Shown here: positions 4,677 through 6,869 of the stretch, piece after piece
How positions within the stretch are numbered: the first letter of the stretch is position 1
Layout: every line of letters starts with the position of its first letter
From: ASMP01 sp041484115
Lineage (GTDB): Archaea; Nanobdellota; Nanobdellia; Pacearchaeales; GW2011-AR1
DNA length: 6,869 nucleotides
Assembly (NCBI GenBank): GCA_041484115.1
Contig: JBGPHA010000027.1
Location: 1 to 6,869 of the forward strand
Reading direction: 5' to 3'
Notes under the pieces: model-generated
The model's database searches: none
Told to the model about the DNA's origin: nothing
What the model saw: only the letters and a program-made list of their open reading frames with translations
Made by a program: the position numbers and the translations under genes

Positions 4677-4868
4677 GCTATCAAACTCGGAATAATGGCA
4701 TTTTCCACAGTAAACTCTTCCTTGAGAATTCATTAGAAAAACTCCTGGTCCGCATCTAGGGCAGAACTTTTGCCTAACAATAGTATCTCCCTCAATCTTA
4801 TATTTTAAATACTTCTTGCTGGTCGGCTTGTTCTTATGTGGTTTTTTTCCTTTTTTTTCCTTAGACAT
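4668..4868 (-). CDS. rps27ae: 30S ribosomal protein S27ae
   Basis: This small zinc-binding protein of the archaeal/eukaryotic small ribosomal subunit, called S31e/eS31 in newer naming, has 66 aa. It has a very basic N-terminal arm (residues 1-24, mostly Lys) and a zinc ribbon with Cys36-x-x-Cys39 (CPRC) and Cys54-x-x-Cys57 (CGKC), ending HYSEF. It lacks the ubiquitin fusion that eukaryotic versions carry, as expected in archaea. Its start overlaps the end of rps24e by 8 bp, so translation is probably coupled. It is the last gene of the rpoE1-spt4-rps24e-rps27ae operon. In many archaea kae1 follows; here the operon ends in a terminator hairpin. Confidence 0.95.
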   Translation of the reverse strand: MSKEKKGKKPHKNKPTSKKYLKYKIEGDTIVRQKFCPRCGPGVFLMNSQGRVYCGKCHYSEFDSKK

Positions 4869-5148
4869 TTTGCGGTTGTATCACTTCAGCCTCTTTCTTT
4901 TTTTTCAGTTCAACAATTTCTTTTTCTTCTTTTGAATGATAGATATTGGCTTCTATGCTGAATCTCTTAATTCCAAAATTTCCTTTTATTCCCTTAATCT
5001 TTATGTTTTCTTTAGGAACATCAAATTTTTTTGAAAGAAGCTCAAGGACATGGGTTCTGCTAGGGGTTATTTCTGATTCCAAAGTTGCCTTTATTTCTTT
5101 TCTTTTGAATAAAAGATTATGTTTTTCTTCAAGGATTTTTAATGTCAT
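4861..5148 (-). CDS. rps24e: 30S ribosomal protein S24e
   Basis: This 95-aa small-subunit protein is shared by archaea and eukaryotes and absent from bacteria. Residues 1-78 carry the family fold: beta strands around LLFKRKEIKATLE (12-24), then TPSRTHVLELLSKKF (28-42), and IKGIKGNFGIKRFSIEANIY (51-70), where the basic strand contacts 16S rRNA. A short Lys/Glu-rich tail ends the protein. Its ATG shares four bases (ATGA) with the TGA stop of spt4, a translational-coupling arrangement, and its end overlaps rps27ae. The DUF359 gene (GTP-dependent dephospho-CoA kinase), often found between spt4 and rps24e in archaea, is missing here. Confidence 0.93.
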   Translation of the reverse strand: MTLKILEEKHNLLFKRKEIKATLESEITPSRTHVLELLSKKFDVPKENIKIKGIKGNFGIKRFSIEANIYHSKEEKEIVELKKKKEAEVIQPQNV

Positions 5149-5333
5149 CGTGTTTTAATTGCAAATTTTCCTTTGTCTTTTATATTTAGTTTTTTTGCAA
5201 TCTCTGATTTTTCTGGATTTAAGACCTGGATCCTTCCTTTGAAACTCTCAGTGAATTCTTTGGATCCGCATCTAGGGCATTTATCTCCTTCATAAATCGT
5301 ATTGCATACCTTGCATGCTTTTTGTTTAGCCAT
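5145..5333 (-). CDS. spt4: Transcription elongation factor Spt4 (RpoE'')
   Basis: Spt4 pairs with Spt5 to clamp RNA polymerase on DNA and raise processivity. The 62-aa protein has the expected zinc ribbon: Cys7-x-x-Cys10 (CKVC) and Cys19-x-x-Cys22 (CPRC), then FTESFKGRIQVLNPEKSEIAKKL with the conserved hydrophobic strand that meets the Spt5 NGN domain. It ends GKFAIKTR, matching archaeal family members in length and pattern. It begins 1 bp after the rpoE1 stop codon and overlaps rps24e by 4 bp, so all four genes of this group are probably read from one message. Confidence 0.95.
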   Translation of the reverse strand: MAKQKACKVCNTIYEGDKCPRCGSKEFTESFKGRIQVLNPEKSEIAKKLNIKDKGKFAIKTR

Positions 5334-5334
5334 T

Positions 5335-5943
5335 TTATTTTTTCTTCCCTTTTTTTCCTTTTGTTTCTTTTGCCTCTGCTCTCTCTGATTTCTTTTCCTC
5401 TTTTTCTCTCTTGATAGAATCTTCTTTTATCCACTCCAATTTTCCAAGCCCTGGCTGCCTCATCGTAAGGCCGATTTTTGGTTCTTCCCCTTTGTGACTT
5501 ATGGCGACTATTCTTGCCATGCATAAATCTCCTTGTTTAAGGATTTTTTTGCTGGATTTTCCTGTAAGTGTGTTTGTCTTGCTGAAGCTAACATAATCTT
5601 CCATGGTTTGGCTTATGTGTATCATTCCCCTCATTGAACCGAGATCTATGAAAGCACCGAAATTGGTTATTTCTGAAATAATTCCATAAATCAGCTCGTG
5701 GAGTTCTGGCTTCCAGGCAAGAAGAGTAAATGTTGAATTGTAATATGCAGCGCCGTCTCCAGGAATTAGAATTCCTTCACCGACTCTTAAAACATCTATC
5801 ACAGAAATTACACGACCAAGTTCCTTGTCGTAATAATCCAAATATGTTTCTCTTAACTGTTTTTCAACAGCTTCTATAGTAGGAATTCCGAATAGCTTCG
5901 GCTCCACTCGTATATAATCCTCAACTTCAGTAAGATAGAACAT
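5335..5943 (-). CDS. rpoE1: DNA-directed RNA polymerase subunit E' (Rpb7/RpoE1)
   Basis: This is the archaeal Rpb7 homologue, part of the stalk (with RpoF/Rpb4) that guides nascent RNA and helps open promoters. The 202-aa protein has the N-terminal tip domain at residues 1-80, including GRVISVIDVLRVGEGILIPG (43-62) and GDGAAYYNSTF (62-72). An S1 RNA-binding domain at about 82-162 contains GIISEITNFGAFIDLG, GMIHISQ and the GLTMRQP end motif, followed by LGKLEW. Residues 178-202 are a Lys/Glu-rich tail ending KGKKGKKK, longer and more basic than in most archaeal Rpb7 proteins. It could add nucleic-acid affinity, which is inference. A TATA-like element at 5973-5980 gives a leader of about 7 nt, so the transcription unit probably starts here even though the 139-aa gene lies just upstream. 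Confidence 0.95.
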   Translation of the reverse strand: MFYLTEVEDYIRVEPKLFGIPTIEAVEKQLRETYLDYYDKELGRVISVIDVLRVGEGILIPGDGAAYYNSTFTLLAWKPELHELIYGIISEITNFGAFIDLGSMRGMIHISQTMEDYVSFSKTNTLTGKSSKKILKQGDLCMARIVAISHKGEEPKIGLTMRQPGLGKLEWIKEDSIKREKEEKKSERAEAKETKGKKGKKK

Positions 5944-5972
5944 TTTTACCTGTGAGAAATAGTAAAAAATGG

Positions 5973-5980
5973 TTTTTAAA
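5973..5980 (-). promoter_or_regulatory. Probable TATA box of the rpoE1-spt4-rps24e-rps27ae operon
   Basis: On the minus strand this reads TTTAAAAA within GCTTTAAAAACC, directly after the stop of the 139-aa gene. Transcription would begin near 5951, giving a leader of about 7 nt before ATG 5943. Confidence 0.5.
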
Positions 5981-5982
5981 GC

Positions 5983-6402
5983 TTACTTAGATCTTTTAGG
6001 CCTTTGAGAGAAGTAGGATTCCGATGTTTTCCTTAAATTATCCACAAGTCTTAGCTGCTCGCTTCCAGAAGGAAGAGTTTCAAATTCCTCAATGCTGTCA
6101 TAACCAGGAACAGTTTGGATTTTTAATTCTGTAAAATGATCTTTATGATCTCGTGTCATTGTAAATGTAGAAGAAGCCATTTCATCTCCAAGAGATCTGA
6201 AAATGCTTCCATTTATTTCTCCAGGATATCTCTCATTTTTCATTCCAGGATATTTATGTCCATGAATAACAAGTGTGTAATTAATGGTGCAGTGGGCTTC
6301 TGTTTTTAGATATTCGAAAAGTCTTCCTTCAATTTCTCCATATTCTAGAGGAATTGGAAATTTTATAGTTAGCCTGCCCATTAATTTTTCAAGGTCATCC
6401 AT
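5983..6402 (-). CDS. Hypothetical protein, 139 aa
   Basis: I do not recognise a family. The product looks cytoplasmic and globular, with no signal peptide, membrane segment or zinc motif. It has one Cys (38) and several His (37, 47, 49, 86, 89) but no clear catalytic pattern. The N-terminal half has alternating strands (GRLTIKFPIPLEYGEIEGRLF, then CTINYTLVIHGHKYPG). The middle has STFTMTRDHKDHFTELKIQT, which also looks like beta strand. The last 40 residues are helical and basic, ending RPKRSK. A TATA box at leaderless distance supports the start at 6402 over the ATG at 6381. Its place between the PIN nuclease gene and rpoE1, in a cluster devoted to transcription and translation, hints at an information-processing role, but this is only guilt by association. 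Confidence 0.75.
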   Translation of the reverse strand: MDDLEKLMGRLTIKFPIPLEYGEIEGRLFEYLKTEAHCTINYTLVIHGHKYPGMKNERYPGEINGSIFRSLGDEMASSTFTMTRDHKDHFTELKIQTVPGYDSIEEFETLPSGSEQLRLVDNLRKTSESYFSQRPKRSK

Positions 6403-6423
6403 AAAATTTTATTCTTTAAGAGG

Positions 6424-6431
6424 TATATAAA
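6424..6431 (-). promoter_or_regulatory. TATA box of the 139-aa gene
   Basis: On the minus strand this reads TTTATATA, centred 25-26 nt before ATG 6402. It lies in the 42-bp gap after the PIN gene, so the two genes need not share a transcript. Confidence 0.65.
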
Positions 6432-6444
6432 TATTATTGTGAAA

Positions 6445-6783
6445 TTATATAATCTCAATCTTCTTTTTCTGTCTTATTATTAGTTTGTGATTTCTTATTT
6501 TCTTTTGCAAGCCACGATCAAGCGTGGCTACAATAGCTGTCGGATTTTTCTTTGCAAGTTTTATTATCGCACTGTCTGCATCTTTCCCTGGAATTTTAAT
6601 GCGTTTGAACTCGTTCTTTTGGATTATTTCCAGTGCCAGTTCTGCGCCAAGTCCCTTTAGTTCCCTAATTACCTGCTCAGGTATAATTGCTTGCATACCT
6701 TCTTTCTCAAAGATATGGAAAAAATCTATCTTTTGCTTTATAGCTGTTAGAATGAAACTTGTATCTAATATGATCTGCTTCAT
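6445..6783 (-). CDS. PIN-domain ribonuclease of the archaeal rpoE1 cluster (Fcf1/VapC9-like)
   Basis: The 112-aa protein is a single PIN domain. It opens KQIILDTSFIL with Asp7, and further acidic residues are placed as in the family: Glu41 (VIRELKGLG), Asp68 and Asp70 (GKDADSAI) and Asp89 (ATLDRGL), which together would bind the metal ions for RNA cleavage. Archaeal proteins of this type are usually encoded next to rpb7/rpoE1 and translation factor genes. They resemble eukaryotic Fcf1/Utp24, which cuts pre-18S rRNA. No antitoxin gene adjoins it, so a toxin role (VapC) is less likely than rRNA or RNA processing. All four acidic positions are kept, so it should be active. It has its own TATA box and faces a divergent gene at 6844. 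Confidence 0.85.
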   Translation of the reverse strand: MKQIILDTSFILTAIKQKIDFFHIFEKEGMQAIIPEQVIRELKGLGAELALEIIQKNEFKRIKIPGKDADSAIIKLAKKNPTAIVATLDRGLQKKIRNHKLIIRQKKKIEII

Positions 6784-6803
6784 TTTTTATTAAAGAAAAG
6801 GCA

Positions 6804-6811
6804 ATATAAAA
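6804..6811 (-). promoter_or_regulatory. TATA box of the PIN gene
   Basis: On the minus strand this reads TTTTATAT, centred about 25 nt before ATG 6783. It is nearly contiguous with the oppositely directed TATA box at 6815-6822. Confidence 0.6.
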
Positions 6812-6814
6812 ATA

Positions 6815-6822
6815 TTTATAAG
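6815..6822 (+). promoter_or_regulatory. TATA box of the divergent gene at the right edge
   Basis: TTTATAAG is centred 25-26 nt upstream of ATG 6844, the leaderless spacing seen repeatedly in this window. Confidence 0.6.
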
Positions 6823-6843
6823 CTTTAACAGGCAGAAAATTAA

Positions 6844-6869
6844 ATGGGGGATATTGAAAAAAAACTGAG
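6844..6869 (+). CDS. 5' end of a divergent gene (first 8 codons)
   Basis: The frame from ATG 6844 reads MGDIEKKL and leaves the window. The evidence that it is a real start is the TATA box at exactly leaderless distance, and the charged helical start typical of a cytoplasmic protein. It is divergent from the PIN gene. Eight residues are too few to name a family. The position is not that of aIF2 gamma, which in many archaea precedes the PIN gene on the same strand. Confidence 0.5.

Noticed and set aside
5219..5524. Minus-strand open frame of 101 codons overlapping rpoE1 and spt4
   Set aside because: It is a very basic product created by reading the Lys-rich rpoE1 tail in another frame. The overlapped genes are certain, and it has no promoter or conserved motif.
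6445..6783. VapC toxin of a toxin-antitoxin pair
   Set aside because: There is no antitoxin-sized gene upstream on the same strand, and the position beside rpoE1/spt4 matches the conserved archaeal housekeeping PIN protein.
6524..6793. Plus-strand open frame opposite the PIN gene, looking like a membrane protein
   Set aside because: Its hydrophobic look comes from reading the complement of Lys/Ile-rich coding sequence. The PIN frame has its catalytic acidic residues and a promoter.

Overview
The window is an AT-rich piece of an archaeal chromosome. The evidence is gene content found only in archaea (or shared only with eukaryotes): ribosomal proteins S24e and S27ae, the Rpb7/RpoE1 and Spt4/RpoE2 transcription proteins, a Dph6-type diphthine-ammonia ligase and a class III (prepilin-type) signal peptide. 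The promoters are also archaeal, with TATA boxes whose centres lie 25-26 nt upstream of many start codons, so many messages are probably leaderless. Small genes, a short HisRS and orphan proteins of 74-139 aa suggest a DPANN lineage (Woesearchaeota/Pacearchaeota-like). That last step is inference, not something a marker here proves.

Left part (1-697): the 3' end of one pilin-like gene, then a complete second copy; the two are almost identical in DNA over 161 bp at their 3' ends. Next (698-2097) is a histidine block: a T-rich terminator, a TATA box with a 14-codon His-rich mini-ORF placed as a leaderless gene, a second TATA box, tRNA-His(GTG), and hisS starting 16 nt after the tRNA. Here the tRNA and its own synthetase appear to share one promoter.

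Middle (2098-4310): two small plus-strand orphan genes (74 and 76 aa), each meeting a conserved minus-strand gene (dph6 and scpA) stop codon to stop codon with no base between.

Region 4311-4667 has no protein gene but is not empty. It holds the scpA promoter, four GTAGT-type direct repeats spaced 22-23 bp, and a canonical BRE/TATA promoter that reads into a foldable stretch with no ORF, ending in a hairpin plus T-run. This is the best candidate in the window for an undescribed element (a small structured RNA).

Right part (4668-6783, minus strand): a PIN-domain nuclease gene, an unrecognised 139-aa gene, then rpoE1-spt4-rps24e-rps27ae packed with 1-bp gaps or 4-8 bp overlaps. This is a variant of the widespread archaeal transcription/translation cluster. 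At the far right edge a divergent plus-strand gene begins at 6844 and leaves the window.
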